Part shown: positions 8,433-17,494 of the stretch, piece by piece
Position numbering within the stretch: the stretch's first letter is position 1
Layout of the letters: each line of letters opens with the position of its first letter
Assembly (NCBI GenBank): GCA_018268935.1
Contig: JAFDVS010000109.1
Span: forward strand, 1,292 to 65,291
From: Acidobacteriota bacterium
GTDB taxonomy: Bacteria > Acidobacteriota > Terriglobia > Bryobacterales > Bryobacteraceae
Direction: 5' to 3'
DNA: 64,000 nucleotides
Translations under genes and position numbers: made by a program
Notes under the pieces: model-generated
What the model saw: the letters and a program-made list of their open reading frames with translations, nothing else
Database searches by the model: none
What the model was told of the DNA's origin: nothing

Positions 8433-9405
8433 TGAGAAAGCGCTCGTGTATCTGCTGGACGAATATCCGGCCGATGGCTACGGCGTTCACCGAGGGCGCG
8501 TCTCCTCTGAGTCGCTTCGCCAGTACAGGGCAGAACAGGCGCGGACGATGCTCAGCCTACCGCAAGACCGCGTGGTGTTCGCTTGGGAAGGCCACCAATT
8601 GGCAGGAGCCGCTTCGTGGAGCCCACTTCCGTGGGATTCGAGACACTTTGGCTTTTGTGCCGCACGGATCGATGTACTGATCGCGGTTGGCAGCTACCAG
8701 GATCGAGTGGAACGCAAGCGGAGACTTCTGGACGCAGTCCGGCAGAACTGCCGCAGGGCTGGGGTGGCACATCTTTCAGCGAGAGTGCAGGCGCCGGATC
8801 TCACATCGATTCACGCGCTGGAGCATTGCGGCTTTGAGCTGGTGGATGGAATCCAGACGTTCACACTGCCGGAGGAGGAATTCCCAGACGCTGTACCTGA
8901 AAGCCCGGCTGGGGTGCGTATCGGTGAATTTGAGAGGTGGCAATTGAACGGAGTGCTGGAGATCGCCAAATCGGCGTACCATTTCGACCGGTTTCATGCC
9001 GATCCGGCACTTCCAGATGGTGCGGCCGACCGTCTTCACGAGGATTGGCTGAGAAACTCGTGCACGGGACAGGCCGCCGACCTGGTAATGGTGGCTGCGC
9101 GCGAAGAAGAAGTACTGAGTTTTGTTACCGTCAAGTACGATTCCTCGGTCCTAGCGCGCGCCGGCGGGCGATTGGCCACTATCGTGCTTGTAGCTACAGC
9201 GGCGAATGGGCGTGGCAAAGGCATTGCGAAAGCCACTACGCTTGCGACGCTGGCACGCCTGAGGGAAGATCGCGCTGCGGCAGTACAAGTGGGCACACAG
9301 TTGTCGAACATCGCAGCGGGACGCCTCTACGAAAGCTGCGGATTCCGGCTGGCCGGATCCACATTCACGTTTCGGACCCTGCTCGCGGAGGAGCGCTACA
9401 GGTAA
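8401..9405 (+). CDS. WecD/FdtC-like double-GNAT acetyltransferase
   Basis: A 334-residue protein with two GNAT-like halves. The first contains PLPWDSRHFG (residues about 75-84), matching the WDS-x-x-FG motif typical of WecD/RffC-type N-acyltransferases that act on dTDP-4-amino-4,6-dideoxyhexoses. The second half carries the acetyl-CoA loop region (IVLVATAANGRGKGIAKATT) and a C-terminal LYESCGFRLAGS motif. With the DegT aminotransferase two genes downstream it suggests an N-acylated amino sugar in the polymer. It overlaps the transferase gene by 32 bases, with AGGGGGAA before its ATG. Confidence 0.78.
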   Translation: MPATIPQQQLDEKALVYLLDEYPADGYGVHRGRVSSESLRQYRAEQARTMLSLPQDRVVFAWEGHQLAGAASWSPLPWDSRHFGFCAARIDVLIAVGSYQDRVERKRRLLDAVRQNCRRAGVAHLSARVQAPDLTSIHALEHCGFELVDGIQTFTLPEEEFPDAVPESPAGVRIGEFERWQLNGVLEIAKSAYHFDRFHADPALPDGAADRLHEDWLRNSCTGQAADLVMVAAREEEVLSFVTVKYDSSVLARAGGRLATIVLVATAANGRGKGIAKATTLATLARLREDRAAAVQVGTQLSNIAAGRLYESCGFRLAGSTFTFRTLLAEERYR

Positions 9406-10592
9406 TGCGGATAAAGATACTGCATGTTGTGGGTGATTCGAAGTTTGGCGGCGCCTCATATGGAATACTACGACTGGCGCGCCACTGGAAGTCCCAGAGT
9501 TGGGGAGTACAGATTCTCTCCACAGATACGGATCTCCAGCGTCTGGCTCAATGCGAAGGCGTCGAGGTTCTACCGCTCGATGTGATTTGGCGAGCAACTC
9601 GCCCGCTCAAAGACCTATGGGGGCTGTGGAAGCTCTACCGCTTTCTGCGGTCGTCCGCGTACACGCTGGTCCATACTCACACCACAAAGGCTGGCTTCAT
9701 TGGCAGGATTGCCGCCGCACTGGCGGGCGTCCCGATCATCATTCACACGGCGCACGGCTTTGCCTTTCACGAGGGTTCGCCGTGGTGGAAGAAGCTTGCC
9801 TGCACCCTGCTCGACCGGATCGCGTCCATCGGATGCAAGAAGGTGATTGCAGTCAGCCATTTTCATCGGCAATGGGGAGCAGCGTTGGGCATCGCTGCTG
9901 CCAGGAAGATTATCGCCATCCCAAATGGAATCCCTGAACCAGCCAGATGTGAGTCATCGGAAATGGCCCGTATCCGGGCCGAGTGGGGAGTGAACCCAGG
10001 TCAGGTGGCGATTCTCACGCCGGGGCGTCTGGCGCCGGAAAAGGGGCTTGAAGATCTGGTCGATGCCGTGGCATTACTGGATGCTGATGTCCGCTCGAAA
10101 CTGATTATCCTGATTGCGGGAGATGGAGCCCTCCATGACGCTCTGGCGGGGCGGGTGGCAAGACTCAAACTCAACAGCTGCATCCGGCTCTTGGGATTCC
10201 AGAACGACATTCCCAGTCTGTTGTGCGCGGCGGACATGGTCGTGTTACCCACCTGGCGCGAAGGCCTGTCCATCGCATTATTGGAAGCGATGGCACAGGG
10301 GTGCGCAATCGTCACAACAACCATTGGCTCGAATCTGGAAGTGACCCGAAACGGCGAAGGCGCCAGCCTGGTCGCGCCAGGCGCACCAAAGCAACTGGCG
10401 GCGGAGATCACGCGGCTTGCTATGGACAAGCAACTACGCAACGCGTTGGGCGGCCGGGCGAGAGCAATCTACCTGGAGGAATACACACTCGATCGCATGC
10501 TGAACGAATATCACAATTTGTACAAGGGATTGTTCGAGGAGTTTGATTATGCGCAGTCAGTTTCTCCCCTATTGTCTTCCACTCATCGGTGA
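9405..10592 (+). CDS. Glycosyltransferase family 4 (copy 2)
   Basis: A 395-residue GT-B enzyme. The start is ATG 9405, sharing one base with the preceding stop (TAATG). Motifs: LHVVGDSKFGGASYGILRLA at the N-terminus, VHTHTTKAGFIGRIAA, HTAHGFAFHE, and the C-terminal E-x7-E (TWREGLSIALLEAMAQG, E286 and E294). TPGRLAPEKGLEDLV is the usual hinge region. It probably adds one sugar to the lipid-linked oligosaccharide. It overlaps the aminotransferase gene by 44 bases. Confidence 0.92.
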   Translation: MRIKILHVVGDSKFGGASYGILRLARHWKSQSWGVQILSTDTDLQRLAQCEGVEVLPLDVIWRATRPLKDLWGLWKLYRFLRSSAYTLVHTHTTKAGFIGRIAAALAGVPIIIHTAHGFAFHEGSPWWKKLACTLLDRIASIGCKKVIAVSHFHRQWGAALGIAAARKIIAIPNGIPEPARCESSEMARIRAEWGVNPGQVAILTPGRLAPEKGLEDLVDAVALLDADVRSKLIILIAGDGALHDALAGRVARLKLNSCIRLLGFQNDIPSLLCAADMVVLPTWREGLSIALLEAMAQGCAIVTTTIGSNLEVTRNGEGASLVAPGAPKQLAAEITRLAMDKQLRNALGGRARAIYLEEYTLDRMLNEYHNLYKGLFEEFDYAQSVSPLLSSTHR

Positions 10593-11748
10593 GGAGGAGA
10601 TCAGCGAAGTCGTTGATAGCCTCCGCTCCGGTTGGGTCACGACGGGGCCGAAAGTGAAGAGGTTTGAAGAGAATTTCGCAGCCTACACGGGAGCGCCCCA
10701 TGCCATTGCTGTGAACTCGTGCACCGCAGCACTCCATCTGGCTTTGGCGGCCTCTGGTGTGGGCCCCGGCCATGAAGTCATCGTGCCGACTTTGACTTTC
10801 TGCGCCACGGCGAACGTAGTAGTCCATCTTGGCGCGCGTCCCGTATTGGTAGATGTGAACGAGCACGGGCTCATGGAGGCACCCCTGGTGGAGCGGGCGA
10901 TCTCAAAGCGGACAAAAGCGATCATACCAGTTCACTTTGCCGGGCAATCCTGTGATTTGCATGCGCTCCAATCTCTTGCAGCGCAGCACGGACTGCCGCT
11001 GATCGAGGACGCCGCCCACGCTGTGGGAACAACCTACCAAGGGCAACAGATCGGAACGCATGGCCAGGCTACAGCATTCAGCTTCTACGCCACTAAGAAC
11101 ATGACGACGGGCGAAGGAGGAATGATCACGACGTCGGACGATCGGATGGCGGCCACGATGCGGCGACTGGCACTGCACGGGATGAGCCGCGATGCCTGGA
11201 AACGCTATACGGAGACCGGTTCCTGGTATTACGAAGTGCTGGAACCCGGGTATAAGGACAACATGACCGACCTGCAAGCATCGCTGGGGCTCCACCAACT
11301 TAGAAAACTGGAGTTGTTCATTGCTAGACGGCGTGAAATCGCGGCTTTCTACAACCAGAGATTAGGAGGATGCCCGGGACTGGATTTACCCACGGAGTTG
11401 CCGACAGGGCGCCATGTTTATCACCTCTACCCGATACGGTTGCGAAATCGAAACCGGGCCGAGTTCATTGAGCAACTCCGCGAGCGAAACATCGGAGCAA
11501 GCGTTCACTTCATTCCCTTGCACCGCCACCCCTATTATCGGGAGGCATTCGGGTACCGGCCAGAGCAGTTCCCCATGGCGGAGCACCTGTACCGTGGATT
11601 CGTTTCCCTGCCCCTGTACCCTCGTATGACGGATGAGGACGCCTCCGACGTTGTGGATGCCGTGCAGAGTATTGTCGAAGGGGAGAGTGGGCCAGGGAGA
11701 CGGTTGGGAGTGAATTCGGGGCTAGAGGTTAAGGAGTCTGCGCTATGA
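10549..11748 (+). CDS. DegT/DnrJ/EryC1/StrS-family sugar aminotransferase
   Basis: A 399-residue PLP enzyme. I use ATG 10549 because GAGGAG lies seven bases upstream; a TTG six bases earlier is in frame. The family pattern is complete: SGWVTTGPKVKRFEENFAAY, HEVIVPTLTFCATANVV, PVHFAGQSCDLHAL, IEDAAHAVGTTYQG and the PLP lysine in FYATKNMTTGEGG (K183). It transfers an amino group to a keto-sugar nucleotide, usually a 4-keto-6-deoxyhexose. No nucleotide-sugar 4,6-dehydratase is visible in the window, so the substrate must be made elsewhere. It overlaps the epimerase gene by four bases. Confidence 0.92.
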   Translation: MRSQFLPYCLPLIGEEEISEVVDSLRSGWVTTGPKVKRFEENFAAYTGAPHAIAVNSCTAALHLALAASGVGPGHEVIVPTLTFCATANVVVHLGARPVLVDVNEHGLMEAPLVERAISKRTKAIIPVHFAGQSCDLHALQSLAAQHGLPLIEDAAHAVGTTYQGQQIGTHGQATAFSFYATKNMTTGEGGMITTSDDRMAATMRRLALHGMSRDAWKRYTETGSWYYEVLEPGYKDNMTDLQASLGLHQLRKLELFIARRREIAAFYNQRLGGCPGLDLPTELPTGRHVYHLYPIRLRNRNRAEFIEQLRERNIGASVHFIPLHRHPYYREAFGYRPEQFPMAEHLYRGFVSLPLYPRMTDEDASDVVDAVQSIVEGESGPGRRLGVNSGLEVKESAL

Positions 11749-13316
11749 AAACCAAGAAACAGGAGTTTTGGACGGAGGCAGCACCACGGATACTGGCGGA
11801 TCTTGCGCTGGTGCATCTGGCTGCACTGTCATCGCTCGCTGCGGTGATGTTGACGGGCTCCTCAGAAAATCTGACCGAGATGGCGGTCCAACTGCGGCAT
11901 TTCTATCTGGCCACATTCACACCGCTCTCACCACTCTTCCCGTTCATATTCTTCCTGAACGGGTTCTACACGCGTTCCCGTGCTTACGCCACTCAGTACA
12001 AATGGGCGGTGGTCGCTCGAGGGGCGACCGTTGCCTCTCTCGCGTTCTTATTCGCGGCGTTCTTGCTTACAAGGGCGAATTCGTTTCCCAGAAGCGCTGC
12101 AGTCACCTTTCCTATCCTGGTTAATGTTCTGACCATTGGCGCGCGAGTGGTGAAGAACTGGATCAGCAAGACAACGGCGGCGAGTACACCGAGAAGCAAC
12201 CCGGCAGACCGCATAGCGTCGGACACAGATTTGGCCCCGGTGCTGGTTGTAGGCGGCGCCGGCTACATCGGCTCTATCCTATGCCGCAAGTTGCTCGCAC
12301 AGGGGCGCAGGGTACGGTTGCTCGACAGCTTCGTCTACGGGGATGCCGCTGTAAGGGAATTATTTGGTCATGAGCGATTCGAGCTCTGCATCGGCGATTG
12401 CCGGAATATCCAAAGTGTCGTCTCCGCGATGAAAGGAGTGAAATCGGTGGTCCATCTGGCGGCGATCGTCGGGGATCCAGCTTGCGAGCAGGATCGAAAA
12501 GCGGCGCTCGAGATCAACTATGCCGCCACGCGAATGATGATGGAGGTGGCCAAGGGTTACGGCGTGGAGAGGTTCTTGTTTGCCTCGTCCTGCAGCGTTT
12601 ACGGTGAGACGGACGAAGTTGTGGATGAACGCTCGGCGACCAATCCGATTTCGCTCTACGCACAGACAAAACTGGATAGCGAGCAGGCATTGCTGCGAGG
12701 GCGGACCACCGATTTCCACCCAACGGTGCTGCGCCTGGCGACAGTATTCGGCAACTCTTATCGGCCGCGGTTCGATCTGGTGGTGAATCTTCTGACAGCG
12801 AAGGCCATGCGAGACCATGTGATAACGATCTACAACGGCGAGCAGTGGAGGCCGTTTCTGCATGTCAGCGACGTGGCGGAAGGATTCATCCGGGTGCTTG
12901 AAGCGCCACTCCACCTGGTGAGTGGAGAAATCTACAACCTGGGAGATAGCCGCCTCAACTACACCTTGGGACAAGTCGCGGAGGCAATCCAAAGGCTTGT
13001 GCCAGGAACGAAGGTTGAGAATGTGGAAAACCCGGACCGCCGCAATTACCGCGTCAGTTTTGAGAAGATCCACGGCGAACTAGGGTTTTCCTGCATGACC
13101 CACCTTCAGGAAGGCATACGCGACTTGCAGGAGGCACTGCACAGCCGGCGGATCGAAGATTATACCGACTCGCAGTACCACAATCAGCGATTCCTGAAGG
13201 CTGCGGGGAGGCTCATCTCAAAAGAAGAGACCGATTCGCAGGTGATGGCTGCGTTTGCTGCGACTTTGGAGAATTACCAGAATGTTCTGCCGGAACTTGC
13301 AGGAGAACCGAAGTGA
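11745..13316 (+). CDS. Membrane-anchored NAD-dependent sugar epimerase/dehydratase (fusion)
   Basis: A 523-residue two-part protein. Residues about 15-135 hold four hydrophobic segments with LNGFYTRSRAY between the second and third, resembling the membrane domain of CapD/WbaP-type proteins. Residues 165-480 form an extended SDR domain: GGAGYIGS (170-177), HLAAIVGDPAC, the catalytic SSCSVYGE and Y305-x3-K309 (YAQTK), then RPFLHVSDVAEG and YNLGD. The SDR part resembles UDP-sugar 4-epimerases rather than CapD dehydratases, so the pairing is unusual. It probably makes a sugar nucleotide near the membrane. The frame is continuous and no stop separates the two parts. Confidence 0.85.
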   Translation: MKTKKQEFWTEAAPRILADLALVHLAALSSLAAVMLTGSSENLTEMAVQLRHFYLATFTPLSPLFPFIFFLNGFYTRSRAYATQYKWAVVARGATVASLAFLFAAFLLTRANSFPRSAAVTFPILVNVLTIGARVVKNWISKTTAASTPRSNPADRIASDTDLAPVLVVGGAGYIGSILCRKLLAQGRRVRLLDSFVYGDAAVRELFGHERFELCIGDCRNIQSVVSAMKGVKSVVHLAAIVGDPACEQDRKAALEINYAATRMMMEVAKGYGVERFLFASSCSVYGETDEVVDERSATNPISLYAQTKLDSEQALLRGRTTDFHPTVLRLATVFGNSYRPRFDLVVNLLTAKAMRDHVITIYNGEQWRPFLHVSDVAEGFIRVLEAPLHLVSGEIYNLGDSRLNYTLGQVAEAIQRLVPGTKVENVENPDRRNYRVSFEKIHGELGFSCMTHLQEGIRDLQEALHSRRIEDYTDSQYHNQRFLKAAGRLISKEETDSQVMAAFAATLENYQNVLPELAGEPK

Positions 13317-14499
13317 GCGGAGACAGGCGACGCTGATCATGGCGGTGGGAGCCGCGGCGACATTGGTGATCTGGCGGCAGTCGGAATGGGAAACCTTGGT
13401 TGCGAACGCGATGCTGCTCGCGCTGTGCTCGATAATGACGATCCGTGAATACGGCCTTGGGACAGGTCGTGATTGGCGAGGCTGGCTGGCCGTGAGCGCA
13501 GTCGGATTGCTCGCCTGCCTGGGTTTTTGGCAAGGGTGCAGCACCAGTGAGGTGCCGTATCGGAGTTTTCGGTCTGCCCTGGATTGGACAGCGGCCTCGG
13601 CCACGCTCTGGGCGATGTGGACTCTGTGTCGACAGAACGACGTACGATCATATGTGTTGAACGTCACCGTCTTGCTGGGAGTGGTTGTCTGTGTCCTGGC
13701 TACACTACAGTTCTACACCTCGGAAGGAAGGATCTTCTGGATATGGCAGGCGGCGGAACCGCAGGTGTTCGGACCGTTCCAGAGCCGCAACAACTATGCG
13801 AGCTTCGCGCTCCTCATGTTTCCTCTTGTCATCTGGAAAGGGCTTCAAGGTAGACCCCGCTGGCACTTTCTGGCAGCCGGTGCGATCATCGGCGGGTCGA
13901 TCGTGGCATCCGGGTCACGAGCGGGCGTACTGCTCTTCGCTGTGGAACTGGTTGTCCTCTTCTGGCTGTACCGGAAAGAACGCTGGGCCGTGGCAGGTGC
14001 GGGAGTGTTGTTGACGGCGGCGATCCTGATTTCAGGATGGAGCCAATTGGAACACAAACTGTTCGATTCGGATCCATTTCGCTACCGGCGGGAGATGCTT
14101 GGATCAGCGGTGCAGATGCTCAGGGAAAAGCCAGTCACCGGCCACGGGCTAGGCACGTTCCCCGCGGTCTATCCAGCATTTGCGGAATTCGATAGTGGAC
14201 ATTACGTCAACCATGCCCATAACGACTGGGCTGAACTCGGAGCAGAAGGTGGCGTCGTCGCGATCGTCCTTCTCGGGGTATTCGTGGTTTGCGTGCTGGT
14301 GTCGGTTGCCGGCAATCCTTGGGGCATCGGCGTGCCTTTGGTCTTCGTACACGGCATGGTGGACTATCCACTGCAGCGTCTTGGGGTCCTGTTCTGGGTG
14401 CTGGTGTTAGGTTCCGCACTTATAGCGAGCCGGTTCAGATGGAAACACTTTAAAACACAAGAATCGGAGCGCAGCAGGGAGGTGACCCAGGTAGACTAG
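13282..14499 (+). CDS. O-antigen ligase/polymerase family protein (Wzy/WaaL-like), copy 2
   Basis: A 405-residue polytopic protein with about ten hydrophobic segments. Wzy_C features are GGSIVASGSRAGVLLFAVEL and, in the large periplasmic loop, PVTGHGLGTFPAVYPAF followed by VNHAHNDWAELGAEGG. The start is uncertain: ATG 13282 follows GGAG by ten bases and overlaps the epimerase gene by 35 bases; ATG 13339 would remove 19 residues. This is the second member in the operon and its last polysaccharide gene. One copy is probably the polymerase and the other a ligase, but sequence does not say which. Confidence 0.83.
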   Translation: MFCRNLQENRSERRQATLIMAVGAAATLVIWRQSEWETLVANAMLLALCSIMTIREYGLGTGRDWRGWLAVSAVGLLACLGFWQGCSTSEVPYRSFRSALDWTAASATLWAMWTLCRQNDVRSYVLNVTVLLGVVVCVLATLQFYTSEGRIFWIWQAAEPQVFGPFQSRNNYASFALLMFPLVIWKGLQGRPRWHFLAAGAIIGGSIVASGSRAGVLLFAVELVVLFWLYRKERWAVAGAGVLLTAAILISGWSQLEHKLFDSDPFRYRREMLGSAVQMLREKPVTGHGLGTFPAVYPAFAEFDSGHYVNHAHNDWAELGAEGGVVAIVLLGVFVVCVLVSVAGNPWGIGVPLVFVHGMVDYPLQRLGVLFWVLVLGSALIASRFRWKHFKTQESERSREVTQVD

Positions 14500-14503
14500 A
14501 TAG

Positions 14504-16237
14504 ATGGGTGGGCTGTCAAACCTCAACGAAGAGGAGATTCGAAACCATCTCAGCCGCGTTCTATCGAGCCGTGCGTTCTCGAACTCAGAACGAATGCGCC
14601 GTTTCCTCCAGTTCACGGTGGCGGAAGCGCTATCCGGACACAGCGGAGATCTGAAGGAGTCGCTGATCGGGATTGCCGTGTTCGACCGGCAGCCAGACTA
14701 CGATCCGCGCATCGACCCGATTGTCCGTGTTGAGGCAAGACGCCTTCGCGCAAAATTGGAACAGTACTATCAGCAGGAAGGCAAGGCCGACGCAATCCGG
14801 ATTGATCTGCCGCGAGGGAGCTACGTTCCGGTTTTCCAAGGAACGAAACCGGTACCGCTGAGCCTGGAGCCTCCCACAATCGCGGTATTGCCCTTTGAGA
14901 ATCTGAGCAGCGAACCCGGAGATGATTTCTTCAGCGCGGGGTTGACGCAGGAACTAATTCACTCCCTCACACGGTTACCAGGGCTGCGCGTGATGGCGTG
15001 GAACTCGACACAGCGATTGCGGCAACGGGAAGACGTGGCCCATACGCGCATTCCCGTGGACCTGGTGCTGGAAGGGACACTGCGTAGGTCGGGCAGCCGG
15101 GTGCGGATTGGCGCGCAGCTCGTCGATGCGGCAACGGGGCTCTACATCTGGGCCGGGACGTACGAACGACAGGCACGGGACTTGCTGGCAACGCAAGAAG
15201 AAATCGCGCAAGCGATCGGCCAGGCGCTCCACGTAAGGCTTGCCGATGGGCCTCCAGGATTGCGCAAGACGCAACCTCGAAGCGATGCCTACACCCTTTA
15301 TCTGAAAGGCCGGCACGTGCTGGCGCGGCGCACGGAAGAAGGGATGCGGCAGGGGATTCTGTTTTTTGAACGGGCGATTGAGGAGACGCCGGACTTCGCA
15401 CTCGCCTACGCGGGGCTCGCCGATTGCCACCTGCTGCTGTGCGACTACGGCTTTGAGCGTGGAGACTGCGGTTTCTTGAAGGCCCGCAATGCGGTGGAGC
15501 GGGCGCTGGAACTGGACCCGCTGCTGGCGGAAGCGCATGTTTCGATTGCCTCGATCCTCACCTCATACGACTGGGCATTTGAGCGCGCCGAATGGCATTT
15601 CCGGAGAGCGATCCAACTGAATCCTGGATACGCGGCGGCACACCATTGGTATGGGGTGGATTTTCTGGCGCTGTTGAACCGGATGGCTGAGGCGGAACAA
15701 GAGATCTGCATTGCGCTGGATCTCAACCCACTCGACCCGATTGTGTCGACGAGCGCAGCCTATGTTGACTTCCTCAAGCGGGATTACGGTAAGGCGGAAG
15801 TCCGCTATCAACAACTGTTACGGGACGCTCCTGATTTCCAAAAAGGCTGGTCAGGGCTAGGGCGGCTTTATGCTTCGATGGGGCGCTATGACCAGGCGAT
15901 TGAGATGCTGGAGAAGGCACGGTTTCTTACCGGGGATGAGCACAGTGTCCTTGCCGTACTCGGTCAGGTCTACGGGATGTGCGGAAGACGCGAAGATGCG
16001 CGAGGGATTCTCTCCTTTTTCCAGCAGGAAGCGCAACGCCGCTACGTGGCAACGCAGCGCTTCGCACTGGTGCATCTCGGATTAGGAGAGATCGACGAAG
16101 CGCTCCACTACCTGGAAGCGGCATTTCAACGCAGGGAAGGCTGGATCATCTCGGCGGGTCTTCATCCGGCATACGATGCGCTTCGAGGAGAGCCCCGATT
16201 CCAGTCCGTGGTCCGGCAATTGGGGCTCTCGTCCTGA
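14504..16237 (+). CDS. TolB-like/TPR protein with N-terminal acidobacterial domain
   Basis: A 577-residue protein. Residues 6-105 (LNEEEIRNHLSRVLSSRAF, RMRRFLQFTVAEAL, DPIVRVEARRLRAKLEQYY, PRGSYVPVF) form a conserved domain often seen at the N-terminus of acidobacterial signalling proteins. Next is a FlgO/TolB-N-like domain (IAVLPFENLSSEPGDDFFS, TQELIHSLTRLPGL). From about residue 255 to the end are TPR repeats (ALAYAGLADCHLL, YAAAHHWYGVDFLALL, KGWSGLGRLYASMGRYDQAIEML). No membrane helix is evident. CadC-like regulators and adenylate cyclases carry the same TolB-TPR arrangement, so a sensing role is possible. It begins four bases after the operon but may be independent. Confidence 0.8.
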   Translation: MGGLSNLNEEEIRNHLSRVLSSRAFSNSERMRRFLQFTVAEALSGHSGDLKESLIGIAVFDRQPDYDPRIDPIVRVEARRLRAKLEQYYQQEGKADAIRIDLPRGSYVPVFQGTKPVPLSLEPPTIAVLPFENLSSEPGDDFFSAGLTQELIHSLTRLPGLRVMAWNSTQRLRQREDVAHTRIPVDLVLEGTLRRSGSRVRIGAQLVDAATGLYIWAGTYERQARDLLATQEEIAQAIGQALHVRLADGPPGLRKTQPRSDAYTLYLKGRHVLARRTEEGMRQGILFFERAIEETPDFALAYAGLADCHLLLCDYGFERGDCGFLKARNAVERALELDPLLAEAHVSIASILTSYDWAFERAEWHFRRAIQLNPGYAAAHHWYGVDFLALLNRMAEAEQEICIALDLNPLDPIVSTSAAYVDFLKRDYGKAEVRYQQLLRDAPDFQKGWSGLGRLYASMGRYDQAIEMLEKARFLTGDEHSVLAVLGQVYGMCGRREDARGILSFFQQEAQRRYVATQRFALVHLGLGEIDEALHYLEAAFQRREGWIISAGLHPAYDALRGEPRFQSVVRQLGLSS

Positions 16238-16247
16238 TTGATGAGGA

Positions 16248-17345
16248 CTACTGGAAGGAACGACGCAACCGATCCAATTCGGCAACACGTTTCTGGAACC
16301 GGTAGACCTGTTCGAGCCCACTGGCATGCATGCGGGTTTGCGCGTGATTGTGTCCCAAGCTTGCTTCGGCAATGCGCAGTGCTTCGCCATAGAGCTTCTC
16401 CGCGCCTTGCAGTTTCCCCTGTTCGACAAACAGGGAACCGAGATTGTGCAGGCCTTTGGCATACTCGGGATGCTTCTCACCGAAGGCGAGCTTCCAAATA
16501 GAAAGTGCCTGGCGGTAGAAGTCGTCCGCTTCGCGATAGCGTTTTTGCGCCCGATACAACTGCGCTATGTTGTTGGCCGCGGCAGCTACACGGGGGTGGG
16601 CGTCGCCGAGCGAAGCGCGGGCGTCACGATAGACGGCCGAAAGCAGCGGTTCGGCTTCCTCCCATTTGCGCAAGGCAATGAGAGCGACTCCGAGGTTGCC
16701 TTTCGCGGCTAAGACCGCGGGATGATTCTCCGCATACGATTTTCCGAGTTCGGTGATGGCGCGGCGATACAGAGCTTCGGCCTGAGCCGGGTCATCGCGT
16801 TCCATGGCGACACCTGCCCGCGCCTGAAGGATGGTTCCCCGTTCGACCGGATCCGGTCCGGCGCCCTCTGCCTCATCCAGCGCCTTGATGGACTCGTCAT
16901 AGCGGCCCTGGAAGCGCAGGATCTCCCCAAGGGTATGCCAGAACAGTGCGGCATGATCGAGATCCAGCGCTTTGCGTGCATGAACCGATGCGTCGTCCAG
17001 CCGCCACCATTGACGGTAGAGGACGGCGAGGTTATTGTGAGTCCGGGCTCGCTCCTGGGGTGTAGACTCCGGTGTTTTGGCCCACTCGCGTAGTGCGCCA
17101 TTGAATCCGTCCTCGGCATCCCGATAGCGGCCTGACTGGTACAACGCAGAGGCGTAGTTGTTGCGCACACGTCCTAGCCACAGTAACGATGCATGGTCTC
17201 GTTCCGCCCCTGCAACCGCACTTTCGAGCAAAGCAGCGGCTCGGGCATATTGGCCATCCCGGAGAGCTGCGAGGCCATTACGATGATCGTCCTGCCACGA
17301 CGCGGCGGCGAGGAGGGAAACCAGGGAAATGGAAATGAGGGACAT
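16248..17345 (-). CDS. Secreted TPR protein (kinesin-light-chain-like repeats)
   Basis: A 365-residue protein with an N-terminal signal-like segment (MSLISISLVSLLAAASW). The rest is TPR repeats with the 42-residue spacing of kinesin-light-chain TPRs: HPAVLAAKGNLGVALIALRK, HPRVAAAANNIAQLYRAQKRY and HPEYAKGLHNLGSLFVEQGK. These scaffold protein-protein contacts. It is divergent from the TonB-dependent receptor, sharing the 207-base region 17346-17552. A related gene lies at 21873-22823, on the far side of the receptor and cytochrome. Function is unknown beyond the fold. Confidence 0.82.
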   Translation of the reverse strand: MSLISISLVSLLAAASWQDDHRNGLAALRDGQYARAAALLESAVAGAERDHASLLWLGRVRNNYASALYQSGRYRDAEDGFNGALREWAKTPESTPQERARTHNNLAVLYRQWWRLDDASVHARKALDLDHAALFWHTLGEILRFQGRYDESIKALDEAEGAGPDPVERGTILQARAGVAMERDDPAQAEALYRRAITELGKSYAENHPAVLAAKGNLGVALIALRKWEEAEPLLSAVYRDARASLGDAHPRVAAAANNIAQLYRAQKRYREADDFYRQALSIWKLAFGEKHPEYAKGLHNLGSLFVEQGKLQGAEKLYGEALRIAEASLGHNHAQTRMHASGLEQVYRFQKRVAELDRLRRSFQ

Positions 17346-17380
17346 GGATCGAGAATGAGGCCAAACCCGATCGGGATTCA

Positions 17381-17475
17381 GTAAGAGGCAGTAAGACTCC
17401 GAATCGTCTTACCGTAAGATGCCACGTACCTGCCGAAAGATCTGTATATAGTGCTATATCAACCGTTGCGAACGG
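17381..17475. promoter_or_regulatory. Cluster of inverted and direct repeats between TPR and receptor genes
   Basis: GTAAGA occurs at 17381, 17391 and 17414; the first two are ten bases apart. The second is half of an inverted repeat, GTAAGAC (17391-17397) and GTCTTAC (17406-17412). Further on are ATATAG-TG-CTATAT (17446-17459) and CCGTT-GCG-AACGG (17463-17475). The last overlaps the -35 box proposed for the receptor. The density suggests one or more regulator sites for the divergent pair. Which protein binds is unknown. Confidence 0.5.
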
Positions 17476-17494
17476 CGGGGCGCGGTGGTACGAT
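17466..17494 (+). promoter_or_regulatory. Putative sigma-70 promoter of the TonB-dependent receptor
   Basis: TTGCGA (17466-17471) and TACGAT (17489-17494) are 17 bases apart, each matching four of six consensus positions. Transcription would start near 17501, leaving a leader of about 52 bases with AAGGGG (17538-17543) nine bases before the ATG at 17553. The inverted repeat CCGTTGCGAACGG lies over the -35 box, where a repressor would act. Confidence 0.4.
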
